From Lunularia cruciata (taxonomy: Eukaryota; Streptophyta; Marchantiopsida; Lunulariales; Lunulariaceae), in the NCBI GenBank assembly GCA_948567375.1, contig OX419760.1:20150001-20214000 (forward strand): a stretch of DNA of 64,000 nt, written 5' to 3'. Under the pieces are notes generated by a model. It saw only the letters and a list, made by a program, of their open reading frames with translations. It ran no database searches and had not been told where the DNA came from. The number at the start of each line of letters is the position of its first letter. Within the stretch, counting starts at the first letter, position 1. Positions 10,659-23,081 of this stretch are shown here, piece after piece. Made by a program: the position numbers and the translations under genes.

Positions 10659-12692
10659 AACAATGAAACAATGAAATATAAAGCCCGGAAGACCCAAAGA
10701 GTCAAAAGGCTCAAAACACAATAAAAAACACATGAAATGTGAGCCTAGGCCAAAGCCTACGGCATCTGACCAATCTGTAACAAATTGGTCCAATGTAAAC
10801 TAATCTCTATCATATATTTCCCTAACGCTAAAGCTTCAACCTGTAAGAGAGTAGAGAAATCACTACAAGTAATCTGATGTCTAACTCTAATCTGCATGTA
10901 ACAAGGGCAATCAACAAACACATTGTGCTCATCCTCAACTTTGCTCATAGTACACAATTTGCAAAGTCTCATGGAGTGCTCTATCTACTGCCAACGTCCT
11001 TGTTCTACTTCTAGTCTATGAGAACTAGTTCTATATTGAGTAATAACATGTCTACGTGAAGTAGAAATCGTAGCCAAGAGATAATCTTGCTCACAATACA
11101 CCAACATAGGATTTACAAATTGCTGGTAGAACACCATCTTGGTACCGGGTTGCTGCCATAAGCAAAGTAAAAACTGCTCCTTGATCACTTCTCGTAGTGC
11201 AATGGGCTCTAATCTCCAATGTCGCTCAAAAACATTCCACCTTGTGGTCCATGCAATCAGATTTGTATACCAACCAATAGATAGAGTGGCACAAAAAGCT
11301 TGGTAGGGAAGTCTCTCATGCTCCATGGACCTCACCTTAATGGCATATGTGAGAGCTAAAAACAAAGCTTTAGCCTCAAGAGGAAAAAACACAGTTTCAA
11401 CAAGCACCAATAAATAAGGAGTTTGAGTCCTCATCCCAAGTTCATCATACAAAAACAATTTTTGAACTTTTTCCATATTTTGTCACCATGTCTTCTTAGT
11501 ACCCGGATCCCAAATCTGAACACCAAAATGAACCACCGACTGCACAAGAGATCTGAATAGCACCTTCTTCAACTCCCATGTGGTAAGATGAGCAAGTCTA
11601 GAGCGATTCATGAGTGAATACAAAGCTCTAAACCCTGCATTGATTCTCATCTTGACACAAGTAGACCAAATATAGTCATGAGAAAACTCAAGGCCCAAGT
11701 ACTTATAGGAAGAAACCTGCTCCAATTGCTGTCCATCAAAAAAGAAAGTTGTGACACCTTTGGAACCCACCACAATCACCTTGGACTTGTCAAGGTTCAC
11801 TTCCATCTTTGTTTGATTGCAAAAGCAAAGTAGAGAATCCAACAGCTTTTGTAAGCTTTGTGGATTGGTGGAGAGAAGCACTACATCATCGGCATAAAGG
11901 AGTGCATGTATCATCAAAGAGCCAACCTGTACACCTGTAGCTGCACCTTCCATGAGTAGTCTCTCTAGATCATCAACAAAGATTCCAAACAAAGTTGGAG
12001 ATAAAGAACAGCCTTGAATCACACCCATTGTGCTAAGGACATCTTGAGAGCTCAAAGATGAAAGTCTCACAACCACTTTCCCATAGAGTCTAAAGATAGC
12101 ACTAATCAGATCAGCTGAAACACCAATTTCAATGAGTCTCTCACTTAGAGATTTCCTAAGCACCTTATCAAAGGCCTTCCTGAAATCAATAAATGCAACA
12201 TAGAGAACTCTTGCAACACCTTTAGATTTCCACCACAAAACATGGAGTACCAATAGGTGATCCAAAGTACTAAAGCCTGATCTGAAACCAGCTTGGCACT
12301 TAGCTCAAACTTTGTACTTTTCAGCCCAAGTACTCAACCTTGACTCCAAAATTTGACCATACAACTTGGCAAAGATATTTCCAACCATTATGGTATGGTA
12401 ATTGGTGACAACATCTCTCTGGCCAGACTTGTGAATAGGAACTACCTTCTTTAAGCACCATCTATCAGGAAAGCCACACTTGATTGCCTCATTCAAATGA
12501 GAAGTGAGTACTGAAATCAGTTGGCTACCGCCCCACTTCAGAAGTTCAACACATAATCCATCAAGGTCTTCAGCCTTACCATTGGCCAACTTCTTCAGTT
12601 GGTACTTGACATCAGCTTCGGAGATAGTGAGAGCAGATCCAAGGCAAGGTGCCATGCTTGGTGCATCAGTAAAAAAGTACAGATCTTTCACA
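10659..12692 (-). mobile_element. 5'-truncated LINE copy L2 (ORF2 reverse transcriptase to 3' end)
   Basis: In minus orientation, a LINE reverse transcriptase at 11483-12265: FIDFRKAFDKV, GVIQGCSLSPTLFGIF, HALLYADDVVLLS (active site YADD), LDKSKVIVVG. It is followed by the C-terminal region 10757-11476 with CKLC...EDEHNVFVDCPC, all with stops between pieces. The 3' end is ATTTCATTGTTTCATTGTT. A short duplication TAGA may flank it. It interrupts copia A gag; the paralogue at 50600-50640 gives the empty site. Confidence 0.83.
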
Positions 12693-12699
12693 TAGACTA

Positions 12700-13106
12700 G
12701 CTGCTGAGATGTGCTTGACTTCAATACCATCAATAATTGTAAGAACTAAAGCCACCTTCAATTTAACGGCAAGATAATGTTTCTAAAATTGTAAATAATT
12801 GCCATTGAAAAAAGTGGAGTCAAATTGGTTGGTTGGAATAGAAAATTTAGCACCAGCAGGAGCACCAACACCAAAAGCAAGACCACGACCAACACCAATA
12901 GCAGATATAATGATTTGATTCACAAAGAATAGTGGAGAATTTCTCTCCCAAAACCCAAAGAAAAGAGACACTCTTTCAGAGGAGGAACAATGGATTCTTG
13001 TTTTTCCAAATACATTAATGTGTAAGACAATTAGACCCCTAAAAAGTTTGAAACTATGTGCTAAGGCATCCCCTAGTAACTAAAAAGGAAATTCTAAGAC
13101 TTATCA
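12700..13106 (-). pseudogene. Copia A gag N-terminal leader region
   Basis: Similar to 50640-51070 of copia E. Contains a short open stretch (12783-12971) with little recognisable content. It lies between the primer site and the LINE, so it should hold the gag start; stops prevent a clear start codon call. Confidence 0.5.
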
Positions 13107-13117
13107 CTCTGATACCA
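13107..13117 (-). other. Primer-binding site of copia A
   Basis: TGGTATCAGAG in minus sense, directly after the 5' LTR; complementary to the 3' end of plant initiator tRNA-Met. Confidence 0.85.
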
Positions 13118-13320
13118 TGTAGGCAAATGAGTAGTATGAATTTATTAATCTAAAAGAACCCCTAAGATGGGATTATATATATAGAGAGAACTCAAAAATT
13201 TGATTGAAGGTTGTGCTAACATGTAACTTGTGTGAACAATACTATAATGTGTAGCACATGTAACTTGTGTGACCAATAACTTGCATGATTCGAACAAAAC
13301 ATTTCATTATAATTCTAACA
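13118..13320 (-). repeat. 5' LTR of copia A
   Basis: 203 bp, TGTTAG...TACA, with a clear match to 4659-4874. Confidence 0.85.
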
Positions 13321-13384
13321 TTAAGTATCTAAATACTCTTTTTATACCTTTCCAATGTGCTTGTGCAGGGTTGCTAGTATTTCT
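13321..13384 (-). pseudogene. Continuation of copia B RNase H/RT, cut by a C-type LTR
   Basis: Matches 16600-16670 (RYLKG/HWKGIKRV region) after the TTAAG duplication, then stops abruptly at 13384 where an LTR end TGATGAG begins. Confidence 0.7.
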
Positions 13385-16081
13385 TGATGAGAACCTTTCT
13401 TTCTATTTTTTGAAGTAGAAGGTCTATCCTTATTCATTCTAACATCTGATGGATCAGACATTCTAGCACTCAATTTTCCCAGTCTCACTAGAGTAGACAC
13501 TCCTCATTGCACATAGCAACACTCAATTCACTCTCTCTTAGAGCCTTCAAAGATAGTACATAGCAATCACTCACACAGCATGAAAGGCACTCTAGAGTTC
13601 AGCAGCATAGATCACACTTGAAACAAGGGACAAGGTGCTCAAAATGACCCTTGTAGGAGAATTGACTTAAACAAGCAAGTTGATCAGATTACACAAAATC
13701 AAGCTTTTGTCTCTTATAGAAAGTTTGTGAAGTGCAAGAAGCAGGCATTCTTGAGACTTGAGGGGGTTGAGTTGAGCATTGAATTGAGGAGCAATCCTAA
13801 GGCTTTCTGGAAGAAGGTAACCATCAGATCTCCATCTCCATCGCTAGACCTGAATGAGCTTTGTGAATATGTGAAGGACCTGTACTTTTTCCCCGATGCT
13901 CCAAGCATGGCACCTTGCCTTGGATCTACTCTTACCATCTCTGAAGCTGATGTCAAGTACCAATTGAAGAAGTTGGCCAATGGTAAGGCTGAAGACCTTG
14001 ATGGACTATGTGTTGAACTACTTAAGTGGGGTGGTAGCCATCTGATTCCAGTACTCACTTCTCTCTTGAATGAGGCAATCAGGTGTGGCTTTCCTGATAG
14101 ATGGTGCTTCAAGAAGGTAGTTCCTATTCACAAGTCTGGCCAGAGAGATTTTATCACCAATTACCGTACCATTCTAGTGGGTAGTATCTTTGCCAAGTTG
14201 TACGGTCAAATTTTGGAGTCTAGGTTGAGTACTTGGGCTGAAAAGTACAAAATTTGAGCTAAGTGCCAAGCTAGTTTCAGATCAGGCTTTAGTAATTTGG
14301 ATCATCTATTGTTACTCCATGTTTTGTGGTGGTAATCTAAGGGTGTTGCGAGAGCTCTCTATGTTGCATTTATTGATTTCAGGAAGGTCTTTGATAAGGT
14401 GCTTAGGAAATCACTAAGTGAAAGACTCATGGAAGTTGGTCTTTCAGTGGATCTGATTGGTGCTATCTCTAGACTCTATGAGAAAGTGGTTGTGAGGCTT
14501 TCATCTTTGAGCTCTCAAGATGTCCTTAGAACAATGGGTGTGATTCAAGGCTGCTCTCTATTTCCAACTCTGTTTGGAATCTTCATTGATGATCTGGAGA
14601 GACTACTCATGGAAGTTGGAGCTACTGGTGTACAGGTTGGCTCTTCAATGATACATGCACTCCTTTATGCAGATGATGTAGTGCTTCTCTCCACCAATCC
14701 ACAGAGTTTACAGAAGCTGTTGGATTCTCTTCTCTTGTTTTGGAATCAAACAAAGATGGAGGTGAACCTTGACAAGTCCAAGATGATGGTGGTGGGTTCT
14801 AAAGGTGTCACACCTTTCTTTTTTGATGGACAGCAATTGGAGCAGGTTTCTTCTTATAAGTACTTGGGCCTTGAGTTTTCTCATGACTATAGTTGGTCTA
14901 CTTGTGTGAAAATGAGAATCAATGCAAGGTTTAGAGCTTTTAATTCACTCATGAATCGCTCTAGACTTGCTCATCTTACAACATGGGAGTTGAACAAGGT
15001 GTTGTTCAGATCTCTTGTGCAGCCGGTGGTTCTCTTTGGTGCTTAGATTTGGGGTCCAAGTACTAAGAAGACATGGTGGCAAAAGGTGGAGAAAGTTCAG
15101 AAATTGTTTTTGTGTGATGAACTTGGGGTGAGGACTCAAACTCCATATGTATTGCTGCTTGCTGAAACAGGGTTTTTGCCTCTTGAGGCTGCAGCTTTGT
15201 TTTTAGGTCTCACATATGCCACTAAGGTGAGGTCCATGGAGCATGAGAGACTTCCCTACCAAGCATTTTTTGCCACTCTATCTATTGGTTGGTATACAGA
15301 TCTGATTGCATGAGCCACAAGGTAGAATGTTTCTAAGCGACATTGGAGATTGGAGCCTATTGCATTACGAGAAGTGATCAAGGAGCAGTTCTTACTTTGC
15401 TTATGGCAGCAACCTGGTACCAAGATGGTGTTCTATCAGCAGTTTGTAAATCCTATGTTGGTGTATTGTAAACAAGAGTATCTCTTGGCTAGTATTTCTA
15501 CTTCACTTAGACATGTTATTGCTCAATATAGAACTAGTTTTCATAGACTAGAAGTAGAACAAAGGCATTGGCAGCAAATAGAGCACTCCATGCAACTTTG
15601 CAAATTGTGTTTTATGAGTAAAGTTGAGGATGAGCATCATGTATTTGTTGATTGCCCTTGTTACATGCAGATTAGAGTTAGACATCACATTACTTGTAGT
15701 GATTCCTCAACTCTCTTACAAGTTGAAGCTTTAGCGTTAGGGAAGTACATGACTGAGGTTAGTTTAGATCAGGCCAATTTGTTACAGATTGGTCAGATGC
15801 CCTAGGCCCTTGCCTAGGCTCACATTTCATGTGTTTGTATTGTGTTTCCAGCCTTTTGACTCTTTGGGTCTTTCGGGCTTCATATTTCATTGTTCATTGT
15901 TCATTGTTCACTAAGAACAAACATATATACACCTAAATATGCCCTAAAGAATTGCTTTGCACACCCTAATTAGGGCTGCACCCCCACATTACCCTGATGA
16001 GTATTTAGCAGAACTCTAGAGAAAACTATCACGGTCCTAAAAATAGAGAAGTTACTAAACTAAAGGTTTACTAAACTAACA
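13385..16081 (-). repeat. C-type copia LTR, split by LINE copy L3
   Basis: 13385-13681 begins TGATGAG and follows the D-type LTR (32313-32768). After the LINE it resumes at about 15911 and ends CTAACA at 16081, followed by purine tract AAGTGGGAG in minus sense. The combined LTR is about 470 bp. No matching 5' LTR of the same type is seen to the right within composite B. Confidence 0.68.
13682..15910 (+). mobile_element. 5'-truncated LINE copy L3
   Basis: ORF2 from just before the RT domain to the end, in three main pieces (13727-14257, 14399-15046, 15086-15805): YRTILVGSIFAKLYGQILES, GVIQGCSLFPTLFGIF, LLYADDVVLLS, and the terminal CKLC...EDEHHVFVDCPCY motif. Stops at about 14258, 15046 and 15313 break it. 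Ends in three TTCATTG-type repeats. Confidence 0.85.
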
Positions 16082-17070
16082 CTCCCACTTAATGGGAGTT
16101 TAAAACAATTTCCATTTCTATTACATATTTTATGTGTTTATTTCTGTAGGTTGTCATATCTTGTGTAGGACACTAAACTAACTTCACAACATTCTCCTTT
16201 TCTTTCTCCTCTACAAATCTTCTTCTTATCTCAATGTGCTTAGTCCTTGGGTGATGTACCAGATTTTTGCTCAGTGCTATACTTTTTGTATTGTCACACA
16301 ACAATGTAGTAGGACTTTCTTGCTCAAAACCTAGCCCCTTAAGAAGTCTCTTGTTCTAAATGACTTCTTGAGTAGCATCTGAGGCAGCCATAAATTCTGC
16401 CTCAGTAGTAGACAATGCAATAGATGCTTGTTGTTTACTATGCCAACTGATTGCTCCACCACTAAGCATGATTACATATCCACTAGTTATCTGATTTTCT
16501 ATTATCTGTGTCATCTTCCCAACTAGCATCTATATATGCTTCATGTGTAGAAGCAAGTATGTTCCCTTTCTTTTTGTGCTCCAAGAATGCATCTTGAGTA
16601 CCCTTTAAGTACCTATATACTCTCTTTATACCTTTCCAATGTTCTTGTGCAAGGTTGCTAGTATATCTAGCTAGTGCTCCCATTTCATAGCATATATCTG
16701 GTCTTGTACAGACTATGATAAACATTAGAGAACTAAGAGCACTCTGATACAACATTTTGTCACAGTGATTCACCTCCCCATCTATGATTCTACTATGCTT
16801 CCACCCCAGATCAAGAGTTGTAGAGACTCTATCATCTGATACTTAGCTAGTATGGATCTCACAAACTATGGTTGATTGATCTAGATCTATCTTGTTTCTC
16901 TATCTCTGCTCACTTTGATTCCCAAAACAAGTTTTATGGACCAAAGATATAGATTCAATCAAGATCTAGATTCAACTCTATCACCTGATACTTAGCTAGT
17001 ATGGATCTCACATACTATGGTTGATTGATCTAGATCCATCCTGCTTCTTTGTCTCTGCTCACTTTGATTC
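16082..17070 (-). pseudogene. Copia RNase H/RT C-terminus next to the C-type LTR
   Basis: 16483-16773 reads VCTRPDICYEMGALARYTSN, HWKGIKRVYRYLKGT, AYIDASWEDD. The left part (16090-16480) is the RNase H tail in broken frames. It is a second copy of the region at 4009-4658, proving that composite B holds two copia 3' ends. A 149-bp tandem duplication occurs near 16822-17064. Confidence 0.78.
16822..17064. repeat. 149-bp tandem duplication in the copia RT region
   Basis: ACTTAGCTAGTATGGATCTC occurs at 16841 and again at 16990, with near-identical flanks. Confidence 0.75.
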
Positions 17071-18154
17071 ACAACTCTATTGATTAATCGTCCTTGTTAC
17101 AATTCAAAAGTTCAAAAGTTTGAGAGGAAAGGAGTCCCAAAAGTTTGAGAAGCCATATCTCACTACATACATGTCCAAACGTTCCGGTTTTAGTTCTTTT
17201 TGAAGCACCTTGACGAGAGCTTTCCACAACAACCAAGATTGCATCATTTTGAGCTTTGTGTAGAACGTTATGAGTGATTGAAATTTCTGATACAAGATCT
17301 AAATTTGAGAGTTTGAATCTTCATCATATGGTGTTCAAATGGAGTGATTTTTTTGGCTTTGGAAGCTCTTTTGATTGATACCAGAAGCGCTTGCAAAGCA
17401 CATACACACAAAAAGTTATGAAGATTCAAATTCTGCCATCTCTCTTAGATTTTAGGGTTTGAGCTCAATTTTGAACACATTGTAACTTTTTGGTTCCATG
17501 TCCAAATCTTTCAATCTTGGCCTCATTTGAAACACCTGTGAAAGGGCTTTCTTTTGAATACCTGCTTGCTGAAGTTGGAGTTCTGTGGAAGAAGTTTTGA
17601 ATTTCATCAATCTATGTTCTTGTGCGATTGGTGGTACTCAAATCTGCAACTTTCAGAGGCTTGAACTTTGGACTCACATCTTCAAATGAGGTGATCTTGG
17701 ACTCATTAGAAGCATCTTGTCAAGAGCTATTGATTGAAATCATTTTTATAGAGTTTGAAACTTTGAGCTTAAAGTTATAATCATTTGAATCATGTGACTC
17801 AATGAGGTTTAGAAGTTTACCATAGATAACTCTAGAGGCCATAACTCCATGTAGATTGGCTCAAATGAGTTCATTTTTGGTTCATTTGATAGAATTTCTC
17901 AAGAGCTTTTGATTGAGTTATCATTTGTAGATTTTAAAGTACTGTAGCCTAGGTTGTGAATTTTCGAAATCTGTAGGATTTCAAAGTTTTCATGTACGAA
18001 AGCTCAAATTCAAAAGTTTGTAACTTGTGATTTACAAGTCCAAATGAGTAGATTTTTGGTTCATGAGAAAAATTATTTGTAGAGCTATTGGTGTTCATAT
18101 AGCCTGAGTGAAGCAGAGGATATATTCTCATAGAAGCTATTTCAAGCTTTTAGA
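17071..18154 (+). other. 5' UTR of LINE L4
   Basis: No gene. About 1.08 kb of AT-rich sequence with repeated motifs of the kind TTCAAAAGTTTGA and CAAATGAGTTCATTTTTGGTTC. A shorter, diverged version precedes ORF1 of L5 (22690-23081), so it belongs to the element. Confidence 0.65.
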
Positions 18155-18994
18155 ATGGAAGCTTCCAAGATGATGCAAGACATTGTTGAGATAGCTTCAA
18201 AACAGCAACAACTTGCTGAAATGTATAGAAAAGCAAATGACTTCCACAAGGAACTCAAGAAGTTTTTTGCCCCCATGTCTCAATGCATTAACACTCTTAT
18301 GGCAGATTTGCAAACCGTAAGAGTTGATGTCTTGATTGTGAAAGAATCTCTAAATTCGATCACCGTAGATATCCAAGAACTCAAGAAGAATAGCAATTTG
18401 TTGTTAGACTCCACAAAGGGTATGGTGGATGCTACTGAAAAGTTGCTTCCTTGGGAGCACAAGCCACCAACATTGTTTCAAAAAATGGAGGGCTGCAAGA
18501 GATGGTTGACACATTAGAGGTCAAGATGAAGTCATATGCTGAAGCTACGAAGGTGACTCAAATCTCTTACTTGCAAGAGCATGAGGTTGAGAAGGAGAAC
18601 CAATTGGTCAGAATGAAGAACTTGAGGATTTCATGTTTGCCAGAGAGTGAGAAGGAAGACACCAAGGCCATAGTGTGTGAGTTTATTGCTGATTCTTTGA
18701 GAGTCCATGATCCTCATATTTTGCAAGCATATAGATTTGGGACAACAAGGTGCACAACCAAGAAGCATTTTGGTCAGGTTTGGCTCAGAAACTCAAAGGA
18801 ATGCAATGATGGGTAACAAAGCTATACTAAAGGGGCATCGTATCTGGTTGGACCCTGATCTCACACCTCTCCAATGGCAAGCAAAGAAGGGAGAATTAGC
18901 AAAAGTGAAGGAGGCTCAACAAGCAGGTTTTGTTGCATTCTTGAGAGATAATAGAGTTATGGTTACTCAAAAGAAATTGTCAGCTATTGCATAG
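18155..18994 (+). pseudogene. LINE L4 ORF1 (coiled-coil RNA-binding protein), frameshifted
   Basis: About 280 codons in three frames. It begins MEASKMMQDIVEIASKQQQL, a long heptad-rich helix, followed by LRISCLPESEKEDTKAIV and an RRM-like region (LVRFGSETQRNAMM), then AFLRDNRVMVTQKK. The order coiled coil, RRM-like, C-terminal domain resembles L1-type ORF1 proteins that bind element RNA. Two frameshifts (near 18465 and 18760). L5 ORF1 at 23082-23921 is the better copy. Confidence 0.72.
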
Positions 18995-19014
18995 CAATTC
19001 TAGACCCTTAGAGT

Positions 19015-22000
19015 GCTGTTTTGGAATGTTCATGGGCTCACACATACCAAGTTCTCCAACACTAAGCGTTTGTGGGATGATGCTGATCTGATCAATCTTG
19101 TGGAGACATGGGAACATGAAGGAAACACCATTTAAGATATTGAAGGATTCACTCTTGTTGGTTCAACTTGGAACAAGCGGAGACAACACAAAGGAAGGGG
19201 CTTTAGAGGTATTGCTACTTACGTCAGATTTGGCTTTGAAAAATCAGTCTCTTTGATAGGTCAAGATTCAAGTGGACAATACCAATGGTTGAGGATTGGA
19301 GGAGATGCCACACCTTGCTTTATTGCTGTTTGTTACTTTGCCCCATTGACATCACCAATCTATTCAAGTGGAGTCCTCAACACCATGCAGCCTTTCCACT
19401 CATTGACAAAGGATGTGTGAGAGTTTCAAAGTAAAGGTACATTACTTGTTCTTGGTGATTTCAATGCTAGGTTCCAAGCCTCTCAGATCTCTGACTTGAG
19501 TGACATTGAGAATGATCCTTTCCACAACTTGATAGACCATTCTAGTGCTTGGTCACGCTCTTCCAAAGATCCTATGTCCAACTCCATGAGTGAGCACTTT
19601 TTGAGCTTTGGTGCCAATTGTAGCTTGAAGATCTTGAATGGCCTTTCTCAATTTCCAAAAACTTGTAAAAGCACATGCTTTGCCTCTGGTGGATCAAGCA
19701 CCATAGATTATATGCTCACTTTAGCTAATGATATCCATCTTGTCTCAGATTTTGCTATTTTAGATCCTCAACCAAAATCAGACCATGCACCTCTATCTTG
19801 TACCATCCTTCTTCCTTGCCTCAATAGAACCTTATTACCTATTGACCATGCCTTTAGAGAAAAACTTTGTCTTGAATTTCACAAGAGAGACTTGTACCAA
19901 CAAGCTATCCAAGAGAAACTGAGTTCTATGGAGTGGAGCTCTGATTTTCAACAACGTAGTGATCAATTGGTTGAACTTCTTCAATCCACATCTACTTCTT
20001 TGTTTCCAAGAGGCTCTCACAAGAAGAGACTTGGTCTCCCTTGCAATAGGTGGTATGATGCTGATTGCAAAATGGCAAGGATCAAAGCTATGGATAGGTC
20101 TCTTGATCAGATTGCACAAAACCAGGCCTTTGTTTCATACAGAAACTTGGTGAAGTGCAAAAAGTGAGCATTTTTTAGACTCAAGGGGGTTGAGTTGAGC
20201 ACTGAACTGAGGAGCAATCCCAAGGCTTTTTGGAAGAAGTTAACCATCAGATCTCCATCTCCATCGCTGGACCTGAATGAGCTTTGTGACTATGTGAAGG
20301 ATCTGTACTTTTTCCCTAATGCTCCAAGCATGGCACCTTGCCTTGGATCTGCTCTCACCATCTCTGAAGCTGATATCAAGTACCAATTGAAGAAGTTGGC
20401 CAATGGTAAGGCTGAAGACCTTGATAGACTAAGTGTTGAACTTCTGAAGTGGGGTGGTAGCCAACTGATTTCAGTACTCACTTCTCATTTGAATGAGGCA
20501 ATCAAGTGTGGCTTTCCTGATAGATGGTGCTTCAAGAAGGTAGTTCCTATTCACAAGTCTGGCCAGAGAGATGTTGTCACCAATTACCGTACCATACTTG
20601 TTGGTAGTGTCTTTGCCAAGTTGTATGGTCAAATTTTGGGGTCAAGGCTGAGCAATTGGGCTGAAAAGCACAAAATCCAAGGGTGTTGGGAGAGCTCTCT
20701 ATGTTGCATTTATTGATTTCAGGAAGGCCTTTAATAAGGTGTTGAGGAAATCTCTAAGTGAGAGACTCATTGAAGAGGGTGTTTCAGTTGATCTGATTAG
20801 TGCTATCTCTAGATTCTATGAGAAAGTGATTGTGAAACTTTCATCTTTGAGCTCTCAAGACGTCCTTAGCACAATAAGTGTGATTCAAGGCTACTCTCTA
20901 TCTCCAACTCTGCTCGGAATCTTCATCAATGATCTAAACAGTCTACTCATGGAAGCTGGAGCTACAAGTGTACAGGTCGGCTCTTTGATGATACATGCAC
21001 TCCTTTATGCAGATGATGTAGTGCTTCTCTCGACAAATCCACAAAGTTTACAGAAGTTGTTGGATTCTCTACTTTGCTTTTGCAATCAAACAAAGATGGA
21101 GGTGAACCTTGACAAGTCCAAGGTGATGGTGGTGGGTTCTAAAGGTGTCACACCTTTCTTTTTTGATGGACAGCAATTGGAGCAGGTTTCTTCTTATAAG
21201 TACTTGGGCCTTGAGTTTTCTCATGACTATAGTTGGTCTACTTGTGTGAAGATGAGAATCAATGCAGGCTTTAGAGCTTTGTATTCACTCATGAATCGCT
21301 CTAGACTTGCTCATCTTACCACATGGGAGTTGAACAAGGTGTTGTTCAGATCTCTTGTGCAGCCAGTGGTTCTCTATGGTACTTAGATTTGGGGTCCAGG
21401 TACTAAGAAGACATGGTGGCAAAAGGTGGAGAAAATTCAGAAACTATTTTTGTGGGATGAACTTGGAGTGAGGACTCAAACTCCTTATGCTTGCTGAAAT
21501 AGGGTTTTTGCCTCTTGAGGCTGAAGCTTTGTTTTTAGGTCTCACATATGCCATTAAGGTGAGGTCCATGGAGCATGAGAGACTTCCCTACCAAGCTTTT
21601 TGTGCCACTCTATCTATTGGTTGGTATACAGATCTAATAACATGGGCCACAAGGTGGAATGTTTCTTAGCGACATTCAAGATTGGAACCTACTGCACTTT
21701 GAGAGGTGATCAAGGAGCAGTTCTTACTACGCTTATGGTAGCAACTTGGTACCAAGATGGTATTCAATCAGCAGTTTGTAAATCCTATGTTGGTGTATTG
21801 TGAACAAGATTATCTCCTTGCTAGGATTTTCACTTCACTTAGACATGTGATTGCTCAATATAGAACTAGTTCCCATAGACTAGAAGTAGAACAAGGGCAA
21901 AGCAGTAGATAGAGCACTCCATGCGGCTTTGCAAATTGTGTACTATGAGCAAAGTTGAGGATGAGCACCATGTGTTTGTTGATTGCCCTTGTTACACATA

Positions 22001-22140
22001 GATCAGAGTTAGACATCAGATTACTTGTAGTAATTTCTCAACTCTCTTACCGGTTGAAGCTTTAGCATTAGGGAAGTAAATGATAGAGATTAGTTTACAT
22101 CGGACCAATTTATTACAGATTGATCAGATGCCATAGGCTT
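19015..22140 (+). pseudogene. LINE L4 ORF2 (endonuclease-reverse transcriptase), broken
   Basis: Apurinic-type endonuclease at the start (FWNVHGLTHTK, VLGDFNAR, SSTIDYMLT, SDHAPLSC), then RT (YRTILVGSVFAKLYGQIL, LLYADDVVLLS, LDKSKVMVVG), then the shared C-terminal region with CKLC...EDEHHVF. Stops at about 19134, 19420, 20165, 21384 and 21667, plus a deletion near 20680, make it nonfunctional. Confidence 0.82.
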
Positions 22141-22230
22141 TGGCCTAGGCTCACATTTCATATGTTTTGTATTGTGTTTCTAGCCTTTTGACTCTTTGGG
22201 TCTTCTGGGCTTTATATTTCATTGTTTCAT

Positions 22231-22688
22231 TGATTCCCAAAATGAGTTTTATGGACCAAAGATATTCATCTCAATAACATAGCACAAGAAATCTATCACT
22301 CCTTTGATAAATTCCTTGTTCCCCAAAAATAATAGATCACCTTTATATTTAGCTATGTATACATCATTTCTAATATACACACTCATATTTGAATCTACTT
22401 GTTTGAAATCTTGCTCTCTCAAGTATGAGTCTAGTTTCTCATACTAGGCTCTAGGAGCTTGCTTAAGACCATATAAAGCCTTCTTAAGCAAGCATAATTT
22501 TTCTTTGCCTTCAATATATCCATATGGAACATCCATGTAGATAGTCTCTCTCAAAACTCCATTGAGAAAGGCTATTTTCACATCTAACTGCTCCACTTCC
22601 CAAGCTCTCTCTGTTGCAAGAGCTAGAAGCATGCGAATAGATCCAGACTTGGCAATAGGTGCAAAAGTTTTCAAATAATCTATCAACA
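22231..22688 (-). pseudogene. Copia reverse transcriptase fragment between two LINEs
   Basis: 22444-22707 reads [57 protein letters not shown], typical copia RT. It continues leftward across L4 into 17070 and rightward across L5 into 27741. Confidence 0.82.
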
Positions 22689-23081
22689 TTGTGAAGTGCA
22701 ACTTCAAACCATTGTATCTTTGTACTCAATGATCCAAATGAAGTGATCTTTGTGTCATTAGAATCAGCTCACTCAAACCTTTATATTGAAAAATTATTGA
22801 CAACTTTTAGAGGATAGATTTGGAGCTCTGGGTACCTCAATTTTTGCAACCTTTGGTAGCTTTGTGCACTATTGATTTGGAATGTAATATCTTTACATTC
22901 ACATGTCCAAATGAGGTGATTCTTATCTCATTACAACTAGCTTCTCCAATTCCTTATTTCAATACCTAGCTAGAAGTACTTAGTGATGTAAAATCACAGC
23001 TAAGATTACTTGAAAATCTTGAAGTTTTGGTGTTGGAAGTAAAACTTCTAGATTGATTGTGAGTGATTAGTGATTGGCATA

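Larger units (their letters stand above)
4659..13320 (-). mobile_element. Copia element A, complete outline with LINE insertions
   Basis: LTRs at 4659-4874 (3') and 13118-13320 (5') lie inside a perfect target duplication TTAAG (4654-4658 and 13321-13325). The primer site TGGTATCAGAG at 13117-13107 is the classic plant copia site for the 3' end of initiator tRNA-Met. Minus-strand order is gag (zinc knuckle near 9903-9965), integrase (about 8260-9240), RT (5530-6531), RNase H (4900-5526). Two larger LINE copies and one 60-bp LINE scrap interrupt it. Without them it is about 5.1 kb, normal for copia. Frameshifts and stops throughout; inactive. Confidence 0.87.
17071..22230 (+). mobile_element. 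Near full-length LINE copy L4 (about 5.16 kb)
   Basis: Flanked by the duplication TGATTC (17065-17070, 22231-22236) with copia sequence continuous across it. Layout: about 1.08 kb 5' UTR rich in phrases like CAAATGAG.TGATCTT, ORF1 (18155-18994), ORF2 endonuclease (19015-20167), RT (20195-21386), C-terminal domain, and a tail ending TTTCATTGTTTCAT with no poly(A). ORFs carry several stops and frameshifts. Confidence 0.85.

Noticed and set aside
16822-17064. CRISPR-like direct repeats
   Set aside because: Only two copies in tandem without spacers, inside a eukaryotic retrotransposon.
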